Assembly: GCA_016785225.1 (NCBI GenBank)
Contig: JAFBJZ010000112.1
Coordinates: 1,116,001 to 1,180,000 of the forward strand
Direction: 5' to 3'
Length of the DNA: 64,000 nucleotides
From: Psettodes erumei
Lineage: Eukaryota; Chordata; Actinopteri; Pleuronectiformes; Psettodidae
How positions within the stretch are numbered: the first letter of the stretch is position 1; every line of letters starts with the position of its first letter. Below the pieces are notes generated by a model. That model saw only the letters and a list, made by a program, of their open reading frames with translations. It searched no databases and was not told the origin of the DNA. Below, in pieces: positions 12,655-26,900 of this stretch. The translations under genes and the position numbers were made by a program.

Positions 12655-13739
12655 TTTGTCACCCCGAAAAGATGCGAGGGGAAAATCCAGCCGGGCTAAA
12701 AGCATCTAAAAGATGTGTTTATCAGCCTACTTCTCCAAAACAGAGCTGAAGAAATCACAAGACGTATCGGTGAATATGCAGCCAAAGACCGACAGCCGTG
12801 TGGACAACGAAGCTTCAGAAGGTGAGTGGCGGACATACATTAACCAAACATGATCACCAGCTCTGTACGAACATCCAAATGTCAAGTTACACAGAGCCTC
12901 AAGTAATCACAGCATCTCACTCACCGTGGATGGCTGGACTTCACCTTCACTGTCACAGCACATGTACAACAAGTTACAACAATCACCGGGGCAACGCTGT
13001 TGTCACTGACAACGCAGGTAACCTGACTGCAGCTGTGAAAGGGGCCGGGATGTCCTCACACATCACAAGGTTGGCTCATACTTTAAACCCTGTGTCCCAG
13101 GCAAGTATGGGGGTCCAACGTGTCAGCCAATCACCGTCGCTCTGATGAAGACAGCCGTACGAACGATGCAAGAGGGCCTGCCACAAAGAGCACATGCAGC
13201 TAAAGAGGGTGTGTCTCCTCCATCCAAAAAACTGCTGTAAATAAAAACTTTACATCAAGTGTCCTGCAGCACCCAGCCTGTGGTTGGGATCGAAGCAGAG
13301 ATGGACAGCAAAGGGACCTCTGACTCACCCTCTGTGACAACACCCACTGCTGCTGCTTCCAGCTTCTGTCTTACTTTTCAAACTGATATTATATATATTA
13401 TAACATGTTTAACATGCAAAAATGGGGTGCATTATACTGAAGTATAAATACATGAAATTGCGTGGCCTCTCTGATGGCTTCACCTGTGAAAGTGAGCCTT
13501 CATGCAAATGCTGCAGTGTAGTGATGTGTTCAAAGCCCCTCTTGTGCTCCAGTTTGTTGTATTGTGTCACATTTTTATAACATACTATACTATGAGCTTT
13601 TTGTGCGTTTTTAATAAACATTATTCTATTAAGTGTTTTTGAAACGCTATTCTTTGATTTTTTTTTGTGTTTTTATGGCATATTTTACTTTGACCTTGGA
13701 ATATGTCTGAAATGACCAAAATAGCCAACCAATAGAACC

Positions 13740-14160
13740 CAGTTATAAATAGTAATAGAACCGCAGTAATAGAGTAATAGTAATACAGTAATAGAGGCTC
13801 CTGAAAACAGTGACAGAGTATTTAAACCCTGCCGAAAAGCAGCCTGGTTCTATTACTGTCGCTGTTTTCAGCCCTTCCAGAAAAGTTAAACATTGTTGTT
13901 GGCAACTCCAAAAAGAGAAACAGCAATAGAACCGGGGCGCTTCGGCAGGGTTTCCATACTCTATCACTGTTGTCAGCCCTACCAAAAAGAGAAACACAGT
14001 ATCGAAACCCAGCTGAAAAATGGTTCGGTGGTACTGAGACGCTGTTGTTGGCCCTTAAAAAAGAGAAACAGTAATAGAACTGGGGGCTTCAGCAGGGTTT
14101 CCATACTCTGTCACTGTCTTCTTCCCTTCCTTCTGGCTGGGTTTCAGCAGCGTTTCAAAA
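13740..14160. repeat. Inverted and tandem repeat cluster (AATAGAACC core)
   Basis: A block of about 55 bases occurs in alternating orientation: 13800-13860 reads ACAGTGACAGAGTATTTAAA and GGTTCTATTACTG, and 13920-13975 carries the inverse (CAATAGAACC, GGCAGGGTTTCCATACTC). Further copies follow at 14065-14120. The arms could fold into long hairpins. Not coding; short frames across it are repeat artefacts. Confidence 0.65.
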
Positions 14161-14337
14161 CTATACCATTTTTGGCCCTTCTGATCTTTACCTGCAATTT
14201 TAACACATATTATACTATGAAGTGTTTATAAAACACAATTCTTTTATTTATTTATTGCGCTTTTATGTCATACTATACAATACCATGGAATTTTCATGAA
14301 GTAATATAAGTGTAATGGTATTATCAGCAGTGAATAC

Positions 14338-14379
14338 TACTAATAATAATAATAATAATTATTATTATTATTATTATTT
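14338..14379. repeat. (TAA)n/(TTA)n palindromic microsatellite
   Basis: About seven TAA/ATA units run straight into about seven ATT/TTA units, making a near-perfect inverted repeat of 42 bases. Confidence 0.9.
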
Positions 14380-14907
14380 GTCAGATTTGGATTCTGTACT
14401 ATACTATGACATTTTAAGACATACTATTCATCATTACTGGACTGTTAAAACAATCTGATAAACACATTTTTTTTGCAGAGTGAGGATCTGAATACTGCAG
14501 GTATTAAAGAGGTTCATCAGACCTGTGCTACTCTTCATAGCACTGATACGTTTTACTGCACACATATCCTCAAGGTTTATGTTACTTCAACTGAAAAGGT
14601 ATGCGAGAATGAAGCTGCCATATGGCTTCCAGAGGACATTTAGCAAAAAACTCTATACAAAATATGAAGTTTCTTATCAGCTTTTGGTAAAATAACAAAG
14701 GACCTGTTTGAACTTGGTAATAATATTCATACACCTCATGGTTCCACTCTCATTAACACTAGACATCGTTTTCCCCAAGTACCCGATTTACATCCAGATG
14801 GATAAAGAGCAAGATTCATATTTTTTCGAGTGAATAAAAGGTGAGAGGGGGTGGTGTTAAAAATAAAATGAAAGAGACATGAGAAACAGGAAAAGGAAAT
14901 CACAGAT

Positions 14908-14913
14908 TTTATT
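14908..14913 (-). terminator. Candidate polyadenylation signal of wdr37
   Basis: TTTATT on the plus strand is AATAAA on the minus strand. It would give wdr37 a 3'UTR of about 2 kb. Another hexamer is present at 15026-15031. Choice between them is a guess. Confidence 0.35.
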
Positions 14914-16926
14914 GGAAAGTGTCAGAGAATATTGCCATCACAATAAAGTATGCAAAGTAGATCACATAATGAAGTTGGGAGGTGAATATGATTCACGACA
15001 ATGAAGCGAGGTCTATCCACTTTTTTTTATTCAATGCAACACGCAGTAATTGAACATATCGATCCAAAATCATATTTCCTCAGACTAAGAATTCAGATGT
15101 GGAGAGCCTGTCTACCTGCAGATTAAAATGACACTGATACCAGTGGGTGCTAGATTAACTTCCCTGAATGAAACGGGAGTATAAATCCTATCTGCACTGT
15201 GCAGTGGAACACAATTATTGTTATTCAACAAGCGTTTGGGAAAAAAATGCATTGATGCTCAGGTGGATAAAGCCAATGCACCTATTCCAAAGCAATGGTA
15301 AGGCATTTGTCAGTTCATCACATTTCTAGGTTCATGTCTCTTCAAAAAAAAATCCATCCCTGCTCTATTGTTTGTTTGATACAGCAGTGAATTGTCATCT
15401 GAAGCCAGTGAACACTGACCTACATCTAAACCAGTCACACCAGTACAATAAATGGTCTTATGGGATTTACAGCACTGAAATAAGTTAAACACCTGCACAT
15501 CAAAAACCACATCATGACTTCATGTTTAGGATATTGCACATGTGTAACAAGTAAAGAGATTCTTGGACCCCAGTGAAGCCCAGTTCCAGTTGAGCGACTG
15601 TAATTCTCAAACCCGAGTCGGGTCGTATTCACTGATTTCCAAGAGAGGAAATGGGCTTCACTCTGAGGACCACACACAGGAAGGAGCTGGGTTATTGCTT
15701 CTGCATTTGGAGAAGGAGCGTCTCACGCGGACTGAAAAGCTTCACCTACAACAGAAGGCGCATGAGGTCGTACGAGGCTAAAAGCTCAATGCAGAGTGTA
15801 GACAGTAACTTGTTAGGGACAGGCTGTCACTGACGCACAGAAATGACCAGCAGCCGGCAAATTCACTTGGGGATCGACACGTTACAGTGACAGGCTGAAG
15901 GGGATGGCCTTGACTGACACCAAGGGAAAGCGGGGGCAGATTATTTACACCTACACCTGCAACACGTAATGAACACTATAGCTTGATCACGTTGTGTAAA
16001 CACAGCGTTCGCAGATTTGTGAGCAACTGACAACTTTGCAGTTCTTTACACTTATCATCCTGACAGAAAGGCAGAATAAAACAATGCTTTAAAAAAAAAG
16101 AAATCCTGCTGTAAACATGGAACAAGGCAGAGTTACAGTATCATGAGGCTCAAACATCGAATGGAGGCTGGCTGTGACTTGAAAGCATCGAAGGTGATCA
16201 GTGAAAAGCTCTTTTAAGACAAGTTGCAGGCCTGAACATGATATGTTTCACTAAATGATAAGAAACAAGTGTAACTACAAGGATTAAGCTCCACACGTCA
16301 AATCTGGGTAACAGGGAGTCAGAAATCCATCAACAAGCAAAAACCGTGACTAGATATATACATAATGTTTTTAAATCAAAATCTATAAACTTTCCTGGAC
16401 TCAAAACCGAGCATCTTTAAAAGTAACATTCGCGAAACGAGTTCATCCGCATGCAACAGCGTCCATTCAGCAGTAACTCAACAGCAGTGATGTGAACAGA
16501 GAAGGGATGAGCTGAGCCAGGTCACAATTCACAATCCATGCTAAATAAGTCAGGGGCTCAAAAACAGAGGAGCAGCTCCGTGGCCTCGTACACGCTACGA
16601 CCTTAAAATGTTGGACCCGGGTCCGTCGCTTTAACGCCCACGCGAGCGAGGGACAGAATCACTTCATGTGGGGAATTAGATGCTCTGGCCAATCTGTGTT
16701 ACGAGCTGCAGCCTGAATGTTAACAGTGACGACGACAAGGGTTTCACACCTGGAGAACTGTGAAACACAGCCAACACTTTAAGCACACGGGCATGTACGA
16801 GGTCCACAGGTTACAGTGTTTGTTTGTACCATACTGTATATACATGGACTCCAGCCTCCTCAGTGTCAGTCTCCCGCTTCACCGCGTGTCGTCCGTGTGT
16901 GTGTGTGTATATGTGCGTCGGTGGCA
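14914..16926 (-). other. wdr37 3' untranslated region (inferred)
   Basis: Lies between the wdr37 stop codon and the candidate polyadenylation hexamer. No coding exons on either strand and no obvious transposon. Extent depends on the true polyadenylation site. Confidence 0.45.
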
Positions 16927-19546
16927 TCACTTCTCCTGCAGCAGCGCAGGGATGTTGATGTTCCAGCCGATGGCCTGCCGGTCAAAGCCGCAGGTGAACA
17001 GGTTGCACGATTGGTTCTCTTCATTCCACGCCGTGCAGCACACCATACGCCTGTGACCCTGCGCGCACACACACACACACACACACAGGTTAGCTTAACG
17101 TTGCTGACTAACCAATCCGACGCGCTTTCCCCCCCACTCCCGTGCTTTACCATTCTGTTGCTGCGCGGCAGTCTGGCCAGCCTCACGCCGCTCATGTCGA
17201 ACAGTCGCACCTGTCGGTTGTCGTGCGGCAGAGCGATGATCCTCTGGTTGGCGGAGACGCTTATCCTGAAACATCGGGCCGAGTTCACTTTGAGAGAATT
17301 CCCCTAAGCAAACTCAGCGAACGTGTCCCGTGGCCCTGCGGCTGGCCTGGTGGGCGTCGCATCACTCGTCGCACTATATTTACACGTTTCGCTCGGCACA
17401 GTTCACTTTCTAGTTTGCACACGTGCATGAACGACTGACATTAGCTGCCTGTGGAATCAATACTTCCTGTCTGCATCCAGGATAATGACTGAAAACTGTA
17501 AATGAAGACATTTTCAAGAGACAAAGATATCCTTAAAGTGACTGGGTTTTGGGCCACAACATGTACAGTATGATGAAGTATGATGAGCTGCATTATTTTG
17601 ACACGCTGAGCAGGTAAGATCATTATTAACAAGATTCCTATTGTTTCACGGATGAAGAGCATTGAGTTTAAAGGAGGAGTGGCTTCAAACAGCAAAAAGC
17701 ACTTGAACCGTCTTTACTTCCTGGATGTATTTAGATCAGCTGGTTTACCTGTGAGCTTAGTTACAGTTACAGGCGTCACCCACCTGTTCACCGCAGAGTC
17801 GGTGCGGATGGTTGCTATCGGCGACCTCATATTCTTCAAGTCCCACACCTTGACGGTGCGGTCGTCGCTGCCCGAGACCACGTTGTCGCCCACCGTGAAC
17901 ACGGCCGACGTCACCGTGCTGCGAGAGGGAACGATAACGAACATGATGTCACACGCCGCTGCACGATCCAGTTAAAGAGCCAAGTACAGCAGTGAGCATG
18001 GAGGTTTACACATGTTAGGACTCAGGGCTCATGTTGTAGTTGAGGAAAAGGAGGAAAGTTTTGGGAGGAAGTAGTTAACATTTACAGATGGAGCATTTAT
18101 CGCTCTAACACCTAAAAGGTGAGACACCTGCTCTCGTGCATCGCGGCGTTACAGGCGTCGACACCGGTGTATGCGAATCTCCTTCTTAGGTGTCACCTTC
18201 CCACCCGAGAAAAGCCACGTGCGCAGGATCACGCCTGTCGCAGCTGTCAGAGCGAGATGACGGGTTAAATAATGACTCCAAATCTTCAAGTCGCAGAAAC
18301 GTGTCAGAGCTGGGCTCTGGGGCTCATTCATGTTTATGTTCAAGAAATCAAAAACCACCAACAGGAAATGATCTGTCACACACTGGTCCTGTCGCTGGCT
18401 CCCATCAGTCGCCTCCAGTAGTTATTGTTAGGTGTCAAAGAGCACAGGGTGGTACCAGTGTCCCAACCACTTATTCAGCAGACCAGCGATACTTCCAGTG
18501 TATGACTGTTTGTCAGTCGCTTGTTCCTGCTTGTGCACGGAGCACCGTCAAGGTTTCCACATTGAGTTTTTTCTCGCTGAAACTGGCCTCCCCCCTTAAT
18601 TCAACCCGACATGGCATTAGGTGTTAATTCTGGGACTACACTGTTAGAGGACGCTGCTGCATCTTTACAGGCAACCCCCCACACAGCAGGGTGCAGCCCA
18701 GCTCTGTGTGTGTGGTGTGTGTGTGGTGTGGGGGTGGGTCAGGCAAGGTCATTGATTAAGAGGTTGATTAAGGTTGATTAGAGCGGGTGGTGAGGGGGGA
18801 GGGCAGTGGTAGTCAGTGTTACTTAATGGCATCTCTGCGCCACCTCCAACACCCAAGGTCGAGACAAAGAGAGAGAATCACGCCAGGTGAGACAAATGTC
18901 TCCTGTGATGCCCAAAGGTCCTGCAGCTCCACAAACAGGGATGCACCCATACCAGAGTCAGTATCGAGCGTGGGCCAGATACGCACGATGCTCACGTACT
19001 CATAAAACTACTCTGACCAATACCACTTTACTGCAATGTGACGTTGACACACATTGGCTACGGTGGGGCAGATATGACAGGAATGTGACTGAATGAGTCT
19101 CCAACAGATGTTCAGACTCAATCAAAAAAGGCCCTCAGGTGGTCAAACTTACAGACTTATGTTTCCTTGACTTTATGGATAGAGTCGTGACTGGTGGAGG
19201 CAGCGGGTCGACCTTTAACGTGGAGCGGATACAATGCTGCGGTTAGCCAGGAGCACCTGCGCCTCACGGGTTATTATCCTGCTTGTTATTTGACCGGCAC
19301 TGAACTGTGCAGCTTGTGTTCTGGCACTGTGGCCGTGATGCGATGAGTGCTGTTAGCGACGGATGTGTGCATGTGTGACGCTCTCACAGCGGGCGGCCCA
19401 AAGCCCACGATGTAAAAAAATGCAGACGACTAAGAGGCTTTAGAGCGCTCCCGTTAGTTTTGCTGCGCTGCAGCTCAACTGACAGTTGCTGAGAACCTGG
19501 TAAGTGCTGGTGTAGTCCCTCCAGAGACAAGGTGTCAAATCTGCAT

Positions 19547-19580
<34 letters not shown>

Positions 19581-20938
19581 TCGACTTAACTGCAATCAAA
19601 AAGCCCTCGACGGCTGGAGAGACAAACGTGACATGGCATCCCGTTTGTAGAGCAAGTCCACTGTCACTTCTCATTTGCCCTCTGCCTTATTGTTAGCTCA
19701 AGTGCAGTTGTCATTACTCTGCAATTATGTGGGGGTGGGGGTGGTGGTGTTGGACAGAGGGTGTATGCTGCACTTTTAGCTGCCCGTGTTGGCTGTCAGG
19801 GAGCGTTAGCTGTAATTGGCGGTGAGGCCGCTGGAAACGAGAGGATGTCTCCCCTCCAGCCCTCAGCGTCTTCTGCCTTTTAAAGCATTCACACTCTGCT
19901 GCGCCCGCTAATGCCACATCATTACGCCACACCGCCGCGTCTGGTCGGGAGACCAGAGAGAGCAGCGGCTGGACAAATACACACACACAAGAGCATTCTT
20001 CTATTATCCAACTCCCCCCGTTAGCCTGTCATGTCTGCCTCTCTCTGTCCCCACCTCACACGAAACCAAGTAATAAAAACGGCTGATTAACGAAAAAATT
20101 AATCGCAAACTATTTTTGTTTATCGATTGTTACAACAACAATAAACTGCTTTGTGTTTTCAACTTTTGATCTGGAAAAAAGCATCCCCTCTTACTTTATC
20201 GCAAACATTTTATTTTCTACCAAACAATTGAAAAAAAAAGAAGAAGATCTGAACCATGAATTTACAACTGCAACTATTTCATTGTTAGTTGTTTAGTCAA
20301 TCAGTGGAAACTGATCAAACTAATCATTTAACTCATTTTTAAGAAAAATCAGCAAACATTCAATGGTTTCGAGTCCTCACATGTGAGGATCTGCTGCTGT
20401 TCCTGGTCCTCCACTACAGTAACTTTGGGATTAGGACTGTTGGTTACTGTCGTTTAACTGTGATGACCAATTTTTGCTCAATTTCAAAAAAATATTCAAA
20501 TAAACAGTTATGGGATGAGTGGATAGTAAAAATGATTGTTGGTTGCAGCTCCAAATGTAAAGCACCTAATCACCAATAAACCAGTTGAGATTTGGTTACA
20601 AATCTCAAGAACACTACGACTAAACAGTAGAACCCCTCTTTTTCCAAGTTTCCAGCAGATCGACAGCAGGAGTTTGAGGAACCACCACATTTGTGTGAAG
20701 GTCTGGGCGCCGCTGACGGACGAGGAAGCAAGTTTTCTCTTTAGAGTGACACGGAGGGAAGAGGAGAGGAGGAGGGCTGCTGCTTAATCTCATTATGCCA
20801 ATTGTCTATGGGAGAGAATTAAAGTGGGATCTGCGGGAATTATACATGTTGGGGTCGTACATAATGAGCTCTATGTAATCCCCCCCCACTTGCAATCAAA
20901 GGCTGCCAGCCTCCCAGCGCACACGGTGACGTGCACGT

Positions 20939-20982
<44 letters not shown>

Positions 20983-23900
20983 TGCGCCGTTTACAGTGCA
21001 CTGCCACTGAAAGCCAGAGACAAGCCTGACAGTCATCGTTTTGAAACGAGCGGCTGCAATTGAGTGTTAACAGCAAGCAAAGTGCCAAATTACACAGAGT
21101 GGGGGATTAACGTGGAAACGGACAGATAAATGAACGAGGGAGAGAGGGAGAGAGGGGAGAAAGGACAAGCGAGCCATCGGAGTGAGGAGGAGGGCTCGGT
21201 AATGAGCGAGCGGCGCTGGGGGAGGGAGGAGAAGCAGCGAGGTGCTGCAGCACCACCCTGTGGGCCGAGCGGAAGCCCGCGGCGGCTCGCCATCGCCGTC
21301 TGCGTGCGGGAGAGGGAGAGAGAGAGAGACCGACTTACTCGGTGTGTCCCTGGAAGACGTTGACAGAGTGGATGGACGGATCCCTGAAGTCCCACAGTCT
21401 GAAGGTGGTGTCTCTGGATGAGGTGACCACCAGCCGCTGCGTGGGGTGGGTACAGCAGTGGGTCAGCTCCTGGTCGTGGCCTGCAACACACACACACACA
21501 CTAGTAACCATGTCCATGTGAGTTTGACCACATTGTTTATGCAGCCAAACAAACTACCTCAGATTTATTTCAACCTTCTTAAAGCCACGGTTCGGAATTT
21601 CAGGAAACATGCTCATTCGCCTTCTTGCCAAGAGTTAGATGAGAGGAACAACGAAGGAAATGCCAGCTGATGCTTAGCTGAGCCTGGAAAGTGGAGCGAA
21701 CAGTAAACCTCGCCGTTTAACAAGCGATACCTATCGCAGCGTTACGGGAGATCAGGCGTGTCGGCCAGATGCAGTAACTTCCTGGGGTCTCATCGTGGTA
21801 ATGACAAACACTCTGGGAAGCCATCTTTGAATGCAGCCAGGTCGTCCACCTCTCCTCCTCCCGTGTCTGGTGTTTATGCTACACTAAGACACTCGTGCTC
21901 ACGCTTGTGTTTCCACCGCAGCTGTGCATGAAGCGTACTGACAGAACACTGATCCATGTTTAAACCTAATGAAAAACAGACTTCCTTCCTTTACTGTATG
22001 CAGTGTTGGTGGACATGAACTGTACCTTTACCCAGGATTACCGGAATGAATCAAGTAATGGATCATACAGAAATGAACGGCAGACAAGTAATATGACAGG
22101 AAAAGATGTGTACATTTACATCAAACAATCCCTGCCTTTCAAACATCGTGCCACAATCTCAGACAACATCGTCCTGTTTGCCTACCAGTGAGCGTGTGGA
22201 CCAGTTCGGACGTCTCCACCTCGTACAGGTTGGCGGCGCGATCCCAGGAGGCTGTCACCACTTGTCGGCCTCCCACCAGCCAATCGGCCGCGATCACCAC
22301 ACCCTGGTGGCTCTTCAGGGTCGCTGTGGCGACCCGGACGGTGGGGACCTCACACGGGCCCTCGCCATCCACCTCTCCTTCCTCTCTGTCCGACGAGTCC
22401 TGGTCGTCGTCGCAGGGAGCCTGTGGGGGGGGCAATAGAAACCCACGACTCATCTGTAACTGCTACTACTACTGAAAATACTTAGACATATCAAAATTCA
22501 GTGACACACCAGGATATTCCAGTACGAATCCTGGGAGGAGAACAGGACAACACTACTCACGCTGACATCTGGTGGTGGCTGGGGGGCAGGAAGCTGCACC
22601 ATGTAGCGCCAGATGTGAGCCGTCTGGTCCCCGGAGGCTGCGCGAACACAAGTACACGTCAATAAACAGCAAAGCACAGTCACATCCGCGCACTACCGAC
22701 AGCTGGAGACGACGGAGACCGGAAGAAAGGCCGTCGCGAAGAGTGGCGGCACGCTGACGCAAATATCACGCGGAGCCAAGTCTACAAAACAAACGCACCT
22801 GTGAGGGCCATCTGCTCTGTGGGGTGGAACTTGATGGAGTTGACTGCGGATGAATGAGGAGACAGGTACGTGTGTTACATCCAAGTATTCCTGCCGCCGG
22901 ACAAGTCATGTGACTTGCAACAGTAACTTACAGCATGCGTTTGAGTCAGGAAGCCAGCGTTGCATAAAAAAAGATAGACAGTTCTTCATATGTACAGTAC
23001 GTGGTATCCAATTACCTGATCCTGCATGACCAGCGTACCTCAGCAGACACTTCCCGGTCTCTATGCTCCACAGCAGAGCTGAGTGGTCTGTGAGGAGAGC
23101 AGGTCAGACAACATGAAGCTTTTCCCTTTTTATTTTACAGTAATCCCCTGAAGATTTAAACATTTACTTACAACTGAACATAGAAACACAAAAGGTGAGC
23201 GGTTTGTTTCCAGCAAAACACAGCTGAAGCTTTTCAAGTTTCTGTCCATGGCAGATGATGAGAGAGAAAAGACCATGTTCAACACAAATGAAACCTGTCA
23301 CACTTTGGTCTTTTTTGAGGGATGTCTTACAAATATTAGCAACAGACGTGATCAATCATCTAAACCACGTTCTCATTTTTGGCCCTGTTTATTTGACAGT
23401 GATATAACGGTGTAAATACTGCATGCAGCACCTTTAGTCTCGGCTAATTACGCCTGCAGAGAACCACGGCGCAGCATGACGTTGGCTGTGTAAAGAAAAC
23501 AGTCGTCAGTGAAGTGACTTGGCGTACCCGCGGAGGCGGTTCCCAGGACCACCGGCTGAGTGCGGGTCACGCTCAGGTCCCAGATCCCGTCCCGGTGGCC
23601 CACGTACTCCTTGAGCAGCTGGCACAAAGCGCGAGACCCTGTGGTGGCTTTGAAACTGGACACGATCTGAACGGGAAGGGAGGGGGGGGAGAGAGAGAAG
23701 AAACGGGAGAGGGCGTGAGCATTGATCCGGACTCTGAACAGGTGCACCAATATGAAGCTTCCAGCGCTGAGAGGACAGCTTTGACAAAATGAGGCGACAC
23801 CAGCGAGTGCGCAGCCTAATTTACACGGCTGATGTGGCACCAGCACAGAAACAGCTAAATCAGCTGGGTTTATAATTTATGTCTGCGGACGGAAATCTAG

Positions 23901-26900
23901 TTGGATCACATACCGTAGACTAGAAGATGTGAAGGTAGCTTTTAGTGTTGCGCACATCGCTCTCTGACAAACACACTATTACCAGATAAATTTGGCGTGT
24001 ATGGTGAAGTGAGAGTAGAGGGTCAGCCACCTTCTTTGGGCTCAGCTCACTTTTCCCTGGTATGATAAGAGTCACTTTTTCCACATCCTTGAATCTAAAT
24101 CTCGCTCTTTTAGCAGTGATGGCATTTTTACGAGCTGCTGCAGCCTGGCCTGACAGGTTGTATGTGACGCTGCTCCGCTCTCCTGCCACACCTGGGGGCA
24201 ACTTAGCCTTCTGCGGTGTCGAACCCTAAATACTTTTGAACCGAAACGGGTCATTAAAAGTTACACAACCGCCACCCCTCCTCATTCAAACACGTTTTCA
24301 GGATTTTGAGTAAAAAAATGAAAGGCCTGTGATGTCACAAGGCAGGTTAACCTCTCTCTGTAAAACTGAGTTATCATACCTACAGGATCCTGACGGGGAC
24401 AACATGTTCAAAATAAAGTCATTAAAACATTAAAATGAATGCAGGGAAATTTGCACTGCTCGGTAGATTACGTTTCAATTTCAATTATGTTCCCACTCTG
24501 GGTATGAAAACAATCAGAGATAGTCCACCACAGACTAATGACCCGCAGTTGCAGCTGCATATTAATTGTGCATGTCTTTTTATTTAATTAAAAATATTTA
24601 AACAGACTATCTGTACCTTTGGCAACAGAAAGCATCTTCTCTGAATCACCTTTCATCACCTCTTCATAATAGTTTGCTCAAAACAAATACATGGAAGGAT
24701 AATTCATGGATATTAATCTGTAGTGACTTACTAATGGTTTTCTTGTCCGTACTGACTCCAGACAACAGCTGAACACATGCCTACAAAATGCCTACCTATT
24801 GATTTATTATTTATTATTATTTGTAGCCTTAGCATTACATTAAGCAGTCATTTAATATATTTTTCATATACTGAAATTGCTCAGATGTTAAGCTCAGAGA
24901 AGGCAGGTAAACTGCAGAGAGCTTTTTTATATCAGAGCGCGTCTCCTCCGCTGGAACGAGGGCCGCGTGAGGACTGAGATACCACTGGTGCGCCTGTTGA
25001 GGCCCGTGTGGATGGACCTGTGCTGGGCACTTCGACACACAGGCGGTGTGCGCCTCTAAAACTGGACGACGCGGCGGCGTGCATGCTGCTGCCAGCCGTG
25101 CAGCCGTTAGGTGCGGCAGCGAAGCGTCTGCTCCACGTGTGTCGGGCTGCGTTCGCATTTAACTGCGGCGTAACTTTATTTGTTTGCTGTGGTTAAGAAG
25201 GACAGTCCACTCCAGACACGGCCATCGCAGCAGTGGACTGAGGGGAAACAGCGGTTAGTGCAGCTCGTTAGTTCCATGTCCCCTCACAACATTAGTGTGT
25301 GGTTGTGTTTCTGAGGCAGCTGGTAGGTTAGCTGTGTAGTATGTAGCTAGCTGCTAGTTTTGTCGGGGGGGGGGTTAATCTAAGAAGTCCTCCCTTGATC
25401 CCATGCATCCTCTTTTTCTGACTTTCAAATGAGAAGAGGATTCAGGCCCACTCTGAAGCTCCCACACACTACGACTGATTTCAGACCGGCTCTTGGCTTT
25501 GAGAAAAGCAAAGGAATAAATTATAATAAAAACAAATATTCTAACACTGGTACTGGCTTGTGTTTCCTGCCTGTGTGTGAAGCACTGTAAATTGTATTTT
25601 TCACATTAAAATACCCGGAACAAGTTACTTATTATTACTAAAGACCTTGGCACTGGTGTATCCACATCATTATTCGCAGTTGCATACATCACGCTAGTGT
25701 CTGTACAGTAAATAATTAAGCGGTTAGCTTAGTTTAGCATGATGACATATCTATCGTGATGGTATAAACATGCAACATAAACAATGATTTGCTGCAGCTG
25801 TAGTGAAGTATTAATAAGTTACCTTTTTTTTTTTAACCTTCCCCGTGTCCATTGTTTGTGCTAAACCAAGCTAACTCAGTCTGTCTAAATGTGTCCGACG
25901 TTTCCTTATCAACTCAGAGTGGACTCTAGTGGAAGAAGACGTAGTGTAAGGAAAACATTCGCCAATTAGGCCCTTTAAAAACTGGACAAATAGGGTTTCT
26001 AGATGTAACACAGATGTCGCTGTTCGTCCTCTGACAGGGTGCAGAAAAGAGATGGAGAGGAGTCAAGGTCAGACTTCAGCTAAAACTGAGTCCCCCCGCT
26101 GAGTGACAAACAGAGCATTCAGGAAGTTACCCATGAATCTCCGCCCCACAACTCCCATGTGGCCACACTGAAGTTGCGAGGTCCACCTATTTTGCCTTGG
26201 AAGGTGTATATGTTCTACATTGAAAAGAGTTTAAAAGAGAAGAGTCAAGGGTGATGTGATTTTGTGGGAAATGCTAAAGATTAACTGCTGTAAGTCCAAC
26301 CGTCATTACTTCGTAACTAACACACAACACAGATCAACAATGGTCACAGTCTCATTTGTTCACCCACAAACACTTCCTTCCCCTCACTACCGACTTTTAT
26401 CATTTATGATCGGTGATGTGGGCTACAAGCTAAATTCCATCACTAACCATTCTAATAAATGGCAGAAAAACAGGGGTGAGACCAGGTGACAATAAGTCTC
26501 CTCTCATTCTTGTGACAGGGGCTAAGAAGTCACAGTGTTGTAAATCCGGTTTGGCTACATAAAACGTGAATTAATAAATACAGCCAGAAGTGAGGGGAAG
26601 GAAGTGTGATCGGCTTGAATCAGATGATGGCTCTCGTCAACAAAGCCGGGGCGGGTACCTTGCTGGTGGAGGCTTTGTAGGTCGTCTTCAGCTTCTGGGA
26701 CAGCTGACTGGTGCTGTGGCTGGCTGTGTGGTGGAGAGACAAAACACTTACTGGTCAGCTTTAGCGCTGCACTAATGCGCATTGTCCCTAGTTGTTAGCT
26801 GTTAGTGCAGCCTGCACTGTTGTTAAAGACTTGTACCACCAACAGGGATGGAGCGTGCACTGATTCCCAGTGAAGCCAGCAAGCCAGAACCGGTTCAGTG

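Larger units (their letters stand above)
11490..14900. other. Spacer between converging adarb2 and wdr37
   Basis: No recognisable gene. Holds an orphan small frame at 12508-12654, an inverted/tandem repeat cluster at 13740-14160, and a TAA/ATT palindrome at 14338-14379. Some segments (near 13570-13690 and 14200-14300) repeat the phrase ATACTATACTATGA, suggesting an old duplicated mobile sequence. Confidence 0.6.

Noticed and set aside
16866..17288. 140-codon minus-strand frame as a single protein
   Set aside because: Only 17265-17151 of it is a wdr37 exon; the rest reads through intron and, beyond the next acceptor, the wrong frame.
23448..23846. 132-codon minus-strand frame as a separate gene
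   Set aside because: The WD40 part (23666-23528) is wdr37 exon 5; flanking residues are intron.
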